A stretch of DNA of 47,424 nt from Insolitispirillum peregrinum. GTDB taxonomy: Bacteria > Pseudomonadota > Alphaproteobacteria > Rhodospirillales > Rhodospirillaceae. Positions 22,881 through 32,713 of this stretch are shown here, piece after piece. Numbering within the stretch: position 1 is the first letter of the stretch; each line of letters starts with the position of its first letter. A program made the translations under genes and the position numbers. Location of the stretch: NCBI RefSeq assembly GCF_042665255.1, contig NZ_JBHTCD010000034.1, one strand, 5' to 3'. Below the pieces are notes generated by a model that made no database searches, had not been told where the DNA came from, and was given only the letters and a program-made list of their open reading frames with translations.

Positions 22881-23717
22881 GGCAAGGCGATCATTCCGGT
22901 GGCCCTGTACGACCTGTCGCCGGACATGGATGCGATCATGCAGATCGCCAAGGAACACAATCTGGTGGTGGTCGAAGACGACGCCGAAGCGATCACCAAC
23001 ACCTACAAGGGTCGCCAGATCGGCACCGTGGGGCACATGTCGAGCTTCAGCTTCCAGAGCTCGAAGCACCTGACCGCAGGCGAAGGCGGGATGATCGTCA
23101 CCAATGACGAAACCCTTGCCAACAACGTGCGTCGCTTCAACAGCCTTGGCTATGCCTGTGTCGGGTCGCGCAAGGGCAAGATCACCAAGAACGACATTCA
23201 GGACCCGAACTATTCCCGCCATGTGTCGGTCGGTTTCAACTACCGGATGGCCGAACTGTGCGCAGCGGTGGCTCTGGCTCAGCTCGAGCGGATCGACGAA
23301 CTGGTGCAACGCCGCATTGACGTCGGCCACCTGTTCCTGGAAGCAGTCAAGGGATGCGACTGGTTCGTTTCGCAAAAGACTCCGGCCGATTGCACCAACA
23401 GCTACTGGATCTTTGTCGCCAAGCTGGAGCACACCGGCGTCAGCTGGCACCAGTTCCGCGATGCCTTTCTGGCCAATGGCGGGGATGGCGTCTATGCGGC
23501 GTGGAAGCTGAGCTATCTGGAGCCGATGTTTGCCAACGGCTGCCCGGTCACCCATCCGGCCTACACCGGCACCTACCAGAACTTTGCGCCGGGCCTGTGC
23601 CCGAATGCCGAGCTGGTGCAGCCGAAGATCTTCCAGTTCAAGACCAATTACTGGAACTGGGATGATGCGGAAAAGCAGGCTGAAATCCTGTACAAGATCA
23701 TCCGCCAGTTTTCTTGA
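22881..23717 (+). pseudogene. DegT/DnrJ/EryC1/StrS-family aminotransferase lacking its N-terminal third
   Basis: From about 22881 the frame reads GKAIIPVALYDLSPDMDAIM, then the PLP-binding stretch FSFQSSKHLTAGEGGMIVTNDE with the Schiff-base lysine, and GFNYRMAELCAAVALAQLERID, all typical of sugar or secondary-metabolite aminotransferases. The family needs about 100-120 more residues before this point. The in-frame sequence upstream, back to the attR repeat at 22799, shows no similarity, and the only starts would be internal (GTG at 22899). The enzyme should therefore be inactive. The 5' part was lost together with the sequence that used to lie between the gene and tRNA-Arg. A polysaccharide amino-sugar role (compare gmd, rfbA) is possible. 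Confidence 0.8.
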
Positions 23718-23733
23718 CGAGGGAAGCAAGGGC

Positions 23734-23882
23734 GTGGAGCGCTGCTCCACACCTCGCCGGGGCCTTGAGGCCCCGGACCCCGTTACTTTGATATTGAAAG
23801 AAAAAACGGGCGTTCGGGGCCTCAGGCCCCGAGCTGGTGTGGGCGTCAGCCCACTCTTGTTTCCCCACTGTCGTGTACACTG
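23734..23882 (+). repeat. Dispersed ~150-bp repeat, family R1, copy 1
   Basis: Starts GTGGAGCGCTGCTCCAC, contains two GGGGCCT-rich palindromes (GGGGCCTTGAGGCCCC and GGGGCCTCAGGCCCC), a central TTGATATTGAAAGAAAAAA, and ends with TGTCGTGTACACTG. It resembles the units at 35966 (inverted), 40283, 42343 and 44919. No coding function is apparent. Confidence 0.8.
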
Positions 23883-23890
23883 CTCTAAGC

Positions 23891-23949
23891 TTTTGTTCTG
23901 TCGCATTGTTTATGCGAAAACCGGTTCCCACTTTTCGCACAATGCTCTA
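23891..23949. repeat. Palindromic repeat, family R2, copy 1; supplies the dnaJ stop codon
   Basis: Core GCGAAAACCGGTTCCCACTT followed by TTCGCACAATGCTCTA, with near-complementary arms. It is almost identical to 36170-36230. Similar intergenic palindromes with AAAAGTGGGAACCGGTTTTC are common in alphaproteobacteria. Its last three bases are the TAG of dnaJ on the minus strand. Confidence 0.8.
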
Positions 23950-25104
23950 GTCGGTCAGATCGTCCCAGAAATCCTTCACTCGACGGAAAAAGCCGCTGCT
24001 CTCAGGGCTTTGTTCCTTTTCAGACGACGAACCCGCGGCTTCAAACTGCCGCAGCAGGTCTTCCTGTTCTTTGGTCAGGTTGACCGGGGTTTCCACCATC
24101 GCCGTGATGTACATGTCCCCGCGCGCCTGTGACCGCAGGACGCTCATGCCCTTTTCGCGCAGACGGAACTGGTTGCCTGACTGGGTTCCCGGCGGGATGG
24201 TCACCTTGGTGCGGCTGCCATCAATGCACGGCACTTCGATGACCCCACCCAGAGCGGCGGTGACCATCGGGATCGGCACCTTGAACTGGATGTTGGCGCC
24301 ATCGCGCTGGAAAATCCGGTGCGGCTTGATCGACAGGAAAATGTACAGATCGCCCGCTGGCGCTCCGCGCAGACCGGCTTCGCCCTCGCCGGACAGGCGG
24401 ATACGGGTACCCTCTTCGACGCCCGCCGGAATGCGGACTTCGAGGGTCTTTTCCTTTTGAGTGCGTCCGGTGCCCGAACAGGCCCCACAAGGATCCTTGA
24501 TCACCCGCCCCTGACCCTGACAGGTCGGGCAGGTGCGTTCGATGGTGAAAAAGCCCTGCTGCGCCCGTACCCGGCCACTGCCATGACAGGTTCCGCAAGC
24601 GGTCGGCGCACTGCCGTCCTTGGCACCACTGCCATGGCAGCTGTCGCACGAGGACGTGGTAGGAATGGTGATGGTGGCGGTTTTGCCGAGGAAGGCTTCT
24701 TCGAGGGTAATGCCCAGATTATAGCGCAGGTCCGAACCACGCATGTTCGCCGAACCACCAGCGCTACCGCCACCCCGGCCGCCCATGAAGTCCCCGAACA
24801 TCTGGTCAAAGATGTCGGCAAAGCCGCCGCCAAAGTCAAAGCCACCCCGACCGGCGCCGCCGCCCCCCATGCCACCGTTGAAGGCGTCATGACCAAAGCG
24901 GTCGTATGCGGCGCGCTTGTCATCGTCCTTCAGGATTTCATAGGCTTCGTTGATTTCCTTGAACTTGCTTTCGGCTTCCTTGTCCCCCGGATTGCGGTCC
25001 GGATGGTACTTCATCGCCAGTGTGCGATATGCCTTTTTCAGATCGTCCTTGGTCGCTCCTTTCGAAACGCCCAGAACGTCGTAATAGTCCTGCTTGCTGC
25101 TCAT
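23947..25104 (-). CDS. dnaJ: Chaperone protein DnaJ
   Basis: A 385-residue class A J-protein that stimulates DnaK ATPase and delivers substrates. It has the J domain (DYYDVLGVSKGATKDDLKKAYR, HPD at 34-36), a Gly/Phe-rich linker (about 75-120, with NGGMGGGGAGRGGFDFGGG), four CxxCxGxG zinc motifs (CDSCHGSG, CGTCHGSG, CPTCQGQG, CGACSGTG) and the C-terminal substrate-binding domains. The start MSSKQDYYD at 25104 is preferred over an in-frame ATG at 25119. It follows dnaK on the same strand after 174 bp, the normal order. Its TAG lies within the R2 repeat. Confidence 0.97.
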   Translation of the reverse strand: MSSKQDYYDVLGVSKGATKDDLKKAYRTLAMKYHPDRNPGDKEAESKFKEINEAYEILKDDDKRAAYDRFGHDAFNGGMGGGGAGRGGFDFGGGFADIFDQMFGDFMGGRGGGSAGGSANMRGSDLRYNLGITLEEAFLGKTATITIPTTSSCDSCHGSGAKDGSAPTACGTCHGSGRVRAQQGFFTIERTCPTCQGQGRVIKDPCGACSGTGRTQKEKTLEVRIPAGVEEGTRIRLSGEGEAGLRGAPAGDLYIFLSIKPHRIFQRDGANIQFKVPIPMVTAALGGVIEVPCIDGSRTKVTIPPGTQSGNQFRLREKGMSVLRSQARGDMYITAMVETPVNLTKEQEDLLRQFEAAGSSSEKEQSPESSGFFRRVKDFWDDLTD

Positions 25105-25278
25105 GGTTCCGGTCCGCAAAAAGAAGCCATCCCCAACCGATGCGCCCCGCTGGAAAAGCTGTCAGGACAGCTCCGGCCAAAAGGAACAACACGCTGGGGA
25201 CGGCTTTGTTCGTGACTGACCAAAAGGCAGGGCCGGTTATCCGGCCCCGCACTCCTCTGGCCTGCCGACATTAGCGGC

Positions 25279-27189
<1,911 letters not shown>

Positions 27190-27360
27190 CTTACTCACCT
27201 TTTGTTGCGGCAGAAGTCCGTGGCCCACGCAGGCGCCTCCGGTCTTCCCCTGGGGTTGTCGTTCAGTACTCGCTTCTCCGGGCCGACCGTCATGCCCTCA
27301 GCCGACCGGCTGCACGGGCAGAGATCACGGACTGCGCGGAAACAGCCTGAACGGTGCCAG

Positions 27361-27391
27361 ATATAGGAACCGTTTTTCCGGCTCGCAACAG
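27361..27391 (-). promoter_or_regulatory. Candidate sigma-32 heat-shock promoter of dnaK
   Basis: On the minus strand CTGTTG (27391-27386) and CCTATAT (27367-27361) are spaced by 18 bp, 172 bp upstream of the dnaK start. The -10 box matches the CCTATAT form of RpoH promoters; the -35 is only partial (TTG). Confidence 0.45.
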
Positions 27392-27694
27392 GATCTGTCA
27401 CCAAACCGGCCCGTTTCACGCGGAACAGTCCTGGTCCCGGCGTGGCAGGAACAGTACCCAACGGCACGGCGGACGGACAAGGGAAAAAACCACGGGAAAC
27501 GGTGAAAACTCCCTCCATTCGGTGGTCTGGAAACCGCATTTCTGGCATACTGGCCCCTGCCTGGAAAAACAGGATGATTCTAGGAAGTTTTTAACTTCCC
27601 GGCCCTAAACTGACCGGCGGAGTCCCGGAACCGGGGGTCCCGGAATGGGAGTGCCCCTGGAGAAGTCAGGGCGAGAACGGAGACCAGCGACGCT
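27392..27694. other. Intergenic region between dnaK and the 240-residue gene
   Basis: About 300 bp with one short inverted repeat (GGAAGTT/AACTTCC around 27582-27597) and a GGGGGTCCCGGAA-type direct repeat near 27620-27645. I see no gene or RNA signature. Confidence 0.35.
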
Positions 27695-28417
27695 ATGAGC
27701 CTCGATTTCCAGAACAGCAATGCGATGGTGTCTGCGGTTCGACCGGCTGCCCGCACGCGCAGAACGTCGAAAACCTCCCGTGTTCGCTCAAGGGATCAGG
27801 AAGACTGGGATTTTGCCGGACTTCTGGCCGGGCAGACGGTCGAGGAAGAGACCGTCCCCGAGGTTCTGCGCGGCGTCCCCGGTCTGGGGCTCAACCTGCC
27901 GCTCGACCCGTCGGTGTTCATGCAGCAGCTCTATGGCCGCGAATTTGATCCGCTGACCGGGCGGGTCAATCATGGCGTGTTCTTGCAGCAAACGCAGGAC
28001 AAAACGGCGCAATTGGCCTCTGACCTGCAACAGGCGCTGACTGGCCTGGGGGCAGACCCGGAAACACCGGTGCCCCTGATGGTCGATGAGCTGGGCACTG
28101 TGGTGGTCGATGATGACAGTACCCCCCACGCCGAGCAGATCAACGCCCTGTTTGCCGATAATTTTGATTTGTCCCAGAGCTATCGCGATGTGTCACAAGC
28201 CCATCACTGGGCGGCCCTGACCGAAATCGGCAGTGCCTATGTCGAGGCCTGGTATGGCACCGAGGACTTCGACATTCGGGATGACATTACCGACCAGTTT
28301 CGCGACATTTTTGACAGTCTGGCGGAAACCGCATCGCACATGACCTATGGCAATGGGGCACTGGACAGTAAATCCGTTTCCATGGCGCTGAAGTCGCTGG
28401 AAGCCCTCGCCCAATAA
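27695..28417 (+). CDS. Hypothetical protein, 240 residues
   Basis: I do not recognise this protein. It has a basic N-terminus (residues 15-35 rich in Arg), an acidic middle with DELGTVVVDDD near 129-139, and a helical C-terminus (TEIGSAYVEAWYGTEDFDIRDDITDQFRDIFDSLAETASHMTYGNG). There is no signal peptide, membrane helix or known catalytic motif. Codon use is like its neighbours, so it is a true gene. It is divergent from dnaK, with a long 5' region, and is followed by a strong hairpin and a palindromic repeat. No function can be inferred. Confidence 0.7.
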   Translation: MSLDFQNSNAMVSAVRPAARTRRTSKTSRVRSRDQEDWDFAGLLAGQTVEEETVPEVLRGVPGLGLNLPLDPSVFMQQLYGREFDPLTGRVNHGVFLQQTQDKTAQLASDLQQALTGLGADPETPVPLMVDELGTVVVDDDSTPHAEQINALFADNFDLSQSYRDVSQAHHWAALTEIGSAYVEAWYGTEDFDIRDDITDQFRDIFDSLAETASHMTYGNGALDSKSVSMALKSLEALAQ

Positions 28418-28480
28418 AGTGTGGCGCGAAAAGCAGGCGCCGGTTTTGCGCACAATCACAGGACACGACAGTCAGGAAAC

Positions 28481-28523
28481 AATGAAAGGGGTGCTGCCAT
28501 GACTGGCAGCGCCCCTTTCATTG
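28481..28523 (+). terminator. Hairpin terminator after the 240-residue gene
   Basis: An 18-bp stem (AATGAAAGGGGTGCTGCC at 28481-28498 with 28506-28523, one G-U pair) and a 7-nt loop, 64 bp after the stop codon. No long T run follows, so termination efficiency is uncertain. Confidence 0.65.
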
Positions 28524-28544
28524 ACAGCCTGTACTGTTTCCGGA

Positions 28545-28635
28545 GAGCGTTTTCACACTGAGCAAAAACGCCCTCCGTTTTTAGTGCCACATTTTCCGAG
28601 TCGTTGACCGTAAACGGTCACCTTGAAAATGCCCT
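28545..28635. repeat. Palindrome-led dispersed repeat, family R3, copy 1
   Basis: Starts with the palindrome also seen at 9262 (AGAGCGTTTTCACACTGAGC...), then TTTTAGTGCC-ACATTTTCCG and a GTTGACCGTAAACGGTCA inverted repeat. The whole stretch matches 45079-45170. It is intergenic, 40 bp before the pckG stop codon. Confidence 0.75.
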
Positions 28636-28674
28636 GATGGTCACAGCACAGGCCTTATGCCAACAAGGCCGCGA

Positions 28675-30507
28675 TCAGGCAGCGTCGCCGCGTTCGATCA
28701 GTTCCCACACATCGGCAGTCCGCTCCAGACGAGCGATCAGCATCAGGCGGTGCAGCTCCAGCTCCTTCGGCAGCTTGTCGCCGAACTTGCCGAACAGGTT
28801 GGTCTGGTCTTCGGCTTCGGCCATTGCCGCGTCCTTGTAGACCTTCATGATTTCGTCGAACTTTTCCTTCGGGAAATCAAGGCCCGACCAGTGCAGGTCA
28901 GAGTAGTTCGGCATCCAGCCAATCGGGCTTTCGACGGCATGGGCGCGACCCTTGCAGCGATCAACGATCCACTTCAGGGCGCGCATGTTGTCGCCAAAGC
29001 CCGGCCAGACGAACTTGCCGTTTTCGTCCTTGCGGAACCAGTTGACGCGGAACACGCGCGGCGGCTCGGGGAGCTTGCGGCCCAGATCCAGCCAGTGGCT
29101 CCAGTAGTCGCCCATGTTGTAGCCGCAGAACGGCAGCATGGCCATCGGGTCGCGGCGCATGGCGGCCTGATTGACGGCAGCGGCGGTGGCTTCCGAACCC
29201 ATGGTGGCGGCGAGGTAGACGCCATGGCTCCAGTTATAGGCCTGGAACACCAGCGGGAAGTTCTTGGACACGCGACCACCGAAGATGAAGGCCGAAATCG
29301 GCACGCCCTTCGGGTTTTCCCATTCCGGGTCGATCGACGGAACCTGCGAGGCCGGAGCGGTGAAGCGCGAGTTCGGGTGAGCGGCAGCGGTCCCCGAAGC
29401 CGGGGTCCAGTCGTTGCCCTTCCAGTCGATCAGGTGCGCCGGGGCTTCGTCGGTCAGGCCTTCCCACCACACGTCGCCATCGTCGGTCAGCGCGACGTTG
29501 GTGAAGATGCAGTTGGCGTTCAGCGAGGCAATGGCGTTCGGGTTCGACTTGACGTTGGTGCCGGGGGCAACACCGAACAGGCCGTATTCCGGGTTAATGG
29601 CGTGCAGGATGCCGTTTTCGTCCGGCTTGATCCACGCAATGTCGTCACCGATGGTGGTGATTTCCCAGCCGTCAAAGCCCTTGGGCGGGATCAGCATGGC
29701 AAAGTTGGTCTTGCCGCAGGCCGACGGGAAGGCGGCGCCGACATAGGTCTTTTCGCCTTCGGGGGACTTCACGCCGAGGATCAGCATGTGTTCGGCCAGC
29801 CAGCCTTCGTCACGCGCCATCACCGAAGCGATACGCAGGGCGAAGCACTTCTTGCCCAGCAGGGCGTTCCCGCCGTAACCCGAGCCATAGGACCAGATTT
29901 CACGGGTTTCCGGGAAGTGGGTAATGTACTTGGTGTCGCTGCACGGCCAGGCGACGTCCTTTTCGCCAGCGGCCAGCGGCTTGCCAACGGAATGGACGCA
30001 GGGCACGAACTCGCCATCGCCCAGCACGTCCAGCACAGCCTGACCCATGCGGGTCATGATGCGCATGTTGACGGCGACATAGGGGCTGTCAGAGATTTCA
30101 ACGCCGATATGGGCGATTCTGGACCCCAGCGGCCCCATCGAGAACGGCACCACATACATGGTGCGGCCCGCCATGCAGCCATCGTACAGGCCGGTCAGGA
30201 TGGTGCGCATTTCAGCGGGAGCCATCCAGTTGTTGGTCGGGCCGGCATCTTCTTCTTTTTCAGAGCAGATGAAGGTGCGGTCTTCGACGCGCGCCACGTC
30301 CGACGGGTCCGAGCGGCACAGATAGCTGTTGGCGCGCTTTTCGGCGTTCAGACGGATAAAGGTCCCCGCGTCCACCATCTCCTGGCACAGACGGTCGTAT
30401 TCTTCCTGCGAGCCATCGCACCAGTGAATGCTGGCGGGCTTGCAGAGCTTGGCGATCTCGTCGACCCAGGCCAGAAGCTTGGCGTTCTTGGTAGGGGCTG
30501 CGGTCAT
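28675..30507 (-). CDS. pckG: Phosphoenolpyruvate carboxykinase (GTP)
   Basis: A 610-residue GTP-dependent PEPCK. It converts oxaloacetate and GTP to PEP, GDP and CO2, the first committed gluconeogenic step. It has the kinase-1 P-loop FPSACGKTNFAML, the kinase-2 region TTIGDDIAWIKPDENG, IWSYGSGYGGNALLGKKCFALRIASVMA near 205-232 and the FGGRVSKNFPLVFQAYNWSHGVYLAATMGSE stretch, all diagnostic of the GTP class rather than the ATP class. The ATG at 30507 follows TTGGAGAA, which decides it over an ATG at 30576. It is monocistronic between repeats. Confidence 0.97.
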   Translation of the reverse strand: MTAAPTKNAKLLAWVDEIAKLCKPASIHWCDGSQEEYDRLCQEMVDAGTFIRLNAEKRANSYLCRSDPSDVARVEDRTFICSEKEEDAGPTNNWMAPAEMRTILTGLYDGCMAGRTMYVVPFSMGPLGSRIAHIGVEISDSPYVAVNMRIMTRMGQAVLDVLGDGEFVPCVHSVGKPLAAGEKDVAWPCSDTKYITHFPETREIWSYGSGYGGNALLGKKCFALRIASVMARDEGWLAEHMLILGVKSPEGEKTYVGAAFPSACGKTNFAMLIPPKGFDGWEITTIGDDIAWIKPDENGILHAINPEYGLFGVAPGTNVKSNPNAIASLNANCIFTNVALTDDGDVWWEGLTDEAPAHLIDWKGNDWTPASGTAAAHPNSRFTAPASQVPSIDPEWENPKGVPISAFIFGGRVSKNFPLVFQAYNWSHGVYLAATMGSEATAAAVNQAAMRRDPMAMLPFCGYNMGDYWSHWLDLGRKLPEPPRVFRVNWFRKDENGKFVWPGFGDNMRALKWIVDRCKGRAHAVESPIGWMPNYSDLHWSGLDFPKEKFDEIMKVYKDAAMAEAEDQTNLFGKFGDKLPKELELHRLMLIARLERTADVWELIERGDAA

Positions 30508-31101
30508 CAGTGGTTCTCCAATGGACGTTTCGGCGCCATGGGATGACCTGCCTGGTATCCCCTCCGTGCAGGCCATGGGCGCCGATTCCTCAGTCAGTCG
30601 GTGTGAAAAACGGCGATGGAATCAACGAACGTGGCGGCTATGAGGAATTCAGGAGATGGCAACAGCGTGGGTTGGCGGCACAGCAACACCCTCCCTGGCA
30701 CGGCCATGGCACTGGCCGGTCGGTGGGTCGGCTGGCGGCATAAACCCCACTGCGTCACCAAATGGACTCCTGCGTCGCGTCGTCAGCCTGTGGTACATCG
30801 GCACCCCAGGCAAAGAATGGACGATTCCGGCCTGGGCCGGGTGGCTCAGGGCGAGAACCGATCTCTCCCACGGGGGAAAATATAGGCTGTCTGCCACTCT
30901 CGCAACCGCTTGTTCGTGGTTGGCTGGGCCAATTTGTAATTATTGCACTGCATCAACGCACGGTGTGCGCTTTTTGCGCAGATGAAGCATTTTTATTGCG
31001 GCGCAAAAGAGTAAATTAGAACGTATGTTCAGTAATCCATCCTGCCCGGCAATACTTTGTGTGCACTGCAATAAAAAAGGACGCCTTGAAAAAGAACGAT
31101 T
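30508..31101. other. Intergenic region between pckG and the HugZ-like gene
   Basis: 594 bp without a supported gene. It holds a GCGC-TTTTT-GCGC hairpin near 30966-30979 and an inverted pair TTATTGCACTGCA (30940-30952) / TGCACTGCAATAA (31062-31074, one mismatch) flanking AT-rich sequence. The pckG promoter should be in its left part, but I cannot place it. Confidence 0.35.
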
Positions 31102-31917
31102 TCATGTCCTGTTCAAGGCTTGCTCCACCGCGATCCGCTGCCCTTGTTGGGCCAGACTGCCCAAACATTCAGCCATCTCTTGGCGGCTGCTCACGCTTTC
31201 AGCAAAAGGCAACCAGACCGGAACGGCAGCACCGCCCTCGCCATCCCGCAGCAACACCCCGTCACAATCGACCGCCACCACCTGCCAGCGACTGTCTTCA
31301 ACCGACAGGTCCAGCCCCGAGGTCATCACCAGAGCATAGGCAATGGCGCTCTGCTGATCCCGATCAAAGCCCTGCAACACCTCCATGCCGCCATCGGCGA
31401 TGGTGCTGGCGCACTCGGCCGCAGACAGCCAGTCATTGCCCAGCCAGACAGCGCGGGCGAACCCACCGACATAGTGGGTTTCGGTAACCTCCATCTGCCA
31501 CAGGGCAAAGTCGCCAAACCCGATATACTGGCTGGCAGCCGGATGGCGGCCGAGAAAGTGGTTCTGCAATGCCGGATGGCGGGGGTCGTCACGCTCGACC
31601 TGCTGCATGGTCCCCAACAGGCTGACCCGCGGGCCGGTTTGCGGATTGGGCAGTCCATGAACCTGACTGACCAGCAGGCAGGCCCGTGGATCATCCCTCA
31701 GGGCCTGCGTGTGGTCGGCCAGCGATGACAGCAACAGGATCGGGGTGGCCCGCTCATCGGTGGCATAGGTGACCACCGAGGCATAGGGAATGGCCTGATT
31801 GCCCCGCGACAGGGTGGTGGCGAGGCTGGCGCTGCGCTCTGACCGCACCAACCGGCGAACAATCCGGCGATGACTGTCCGTCGGTGTGATTTGCGGTATT
31901 TCCTTACGGCTTTCCAT
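31102..31917 (-). CDS. HugZ-like FMN/heme-binding protein (pyridoxamine-oxidase fold)
   Basis: A 271-residue protein with an N-terminal split-barrel flavin-binding domain of the pyridoxamine 5'-phosphate oxidase fold (ASLATTLSRGNQAIPYASVVTYATDERATPILLLSSLADHTQALRDDPRACLLV) and a C-terminal DUF2470-like domain. This architecture is that of HugZ/HutZ proteins, which bind and degrade heme. DUF2470 usually carries a clear 'MNxDH' motif, which is weak here (FDRDQQSAIAYALVM), so heme use is uncertain. The start MESRKEIP at 31917 is the only long-frame ATG. Transcribed alone and divergently from the GST gene. Confidence 0.75.
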   Translation of the reverse strand: MESRKEIPQITPTDSHRRIVRRLVRSERSASLATTLSRGNQAIPYASVVTYATDERATPILLLSSLADHTQALRDDPRACLLVSQVHGLPNPQTGPRVSLLGTMQQVERDDPRHPALQNHFLGRHPAASQYIGFGDFALWQMEVTETHYVGGFARAVWLGNDWLSAAECASTIADGGMEVLQGFDRDQQSAIAYALVMTSGLDLSVEDSRWQVVAVDCDGVLLRDGEGGAAVPVWLPFAESVSSRQEMAECLGSLAQQGQRIAVEQALNRT

Positions 31918-32044
31918 CAGGCAAGCTCTCCTGTATCACCACTCTTCCCCGCCCTGCCGGGGCTCAGACGGAATCGGGCTGAACGCGACCAAACGGAACT
32001 ATCCTGAGGTTGCGCAGCCACTGCAATGGGCTTTTATATCTGTC

Positions 32045-32713
32045 ATGCGGATTTTGTATCATCATTGGCTGTCGCCCGTCGCCCGCAGGGTCCGCCTGGC
32101 CCTGCACGAAAAACGTCTGATTGTTCACGAACAAATACAGGAAGACTGGGTTCGGGACGAAAACTTTCTGGCCCTCAACCCGGCCGGAACCGTGCCGGTG
32201 CTGGTCGATGAGGACGGTCAGGTCATTTCAGACGGGAACGCCATCTGTGAATACCTTGAAGATGTCAACAGCACCCCATCCCTGATTCCGGGCAACCCCG
32301 GACAGCGGGCCGAAGTGCGGCGGCTGGTCGCATGGTTCGATCTGAAATTCAATGCCGAGGTCACCTATCCTCTGGTCAGTGAAAAGCTGATGAAGCGGAT
32401 GATTGGCGGCAGTGCGCCGGATTCCCGCTCCATCCGGGCCGGGCGCGCCAATGTCAACATTCACCTCGACTACATTGCCTGGTTGACCGACCGCCGCAAA
32501 TGGCTGGCCGGGAACCAGTTGACGCTGGCCGACTTTGCCGCTGCCGCCCACATCTCGCTGATTGACTACATGGGCGATGTCCCGTGGGATCAGCATCCGC
32601 TGGCGAAGGAATGGTACGTGCGCCTGAAATCCCGTCCCTGCTTCCGGACCTTGCTGCAGGATCAGGTGCCCGGTGTTCTGCCTCCCCGGCATTACGCTGA
32701 TCTGGATTTCTGA
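32045..32713 (+). CDS. Glutathione S-transferase family protein
   Basis: A 222-residue cytoplasmic GST. The thioredoxin-like N-terminal domain has RILYHHWLSPVARRVRLALHEK (2-23), with a Ser/Pro pair at the place of the catalytic residue, LNPAGTVPVLVDEDGQ near 49-64 with the cis-Pro, and SDGNAICEYLED near 67-78, the Ser that binds the gamma-Glu of glutathione. The C-terminal all-helical domain contains LTLADFAAAAHISLIDYMGDVPW. It resembles FzlA-like/beta-class alphaproteobacterial GSTs, but the substrate is unknown. The ATG at 32045 matches the family start; longer frames from 31886 do not. Its last 22 bp overlap the 3' end of the flippase gene on the opposite strand. Confidence 0.88.
   Translation: MRILYHHWLSPVARRVRLALHEKRLIVHEQIQEDWVRDENFLALNPAGTVPVLVDEDGQVISDGNAICEYLEDVNSTPSLIPGNPGQRAEVRRLVAWFDLKFNAEVTYPLVSEKLMKRMIGGSAPDSRSIRAGRANVNIHLDYIAWLTDRRKWLAGNQLTLADFAAAAHISLIDYMGDVPWDQHPLAKEWYVRLKSRPCFRTLLQDQVPGVLPPRHYADLDF

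Noticed and set aside
22731..23906. 391-codon minus-strand frame over the aminotransferase remnant
   Set aside because: It reads through the attR tRNA repeat (IGAPDRIRTCDPCLRRE, a well-known tRNA translation artefact) and is antisense to clear DegT homology.
28545..28635. Possible structured RNA or riboswitch before pckG
   Set aside because: It lies downstream of pckG (minus strand), and the same sequence at 45079 marks it as a dispersed repeat.
28657..30546. 629-codon open frame on the plus strand
   Set aside because: Antisense of pckG, which has a full set of family motifs on the minus strand.
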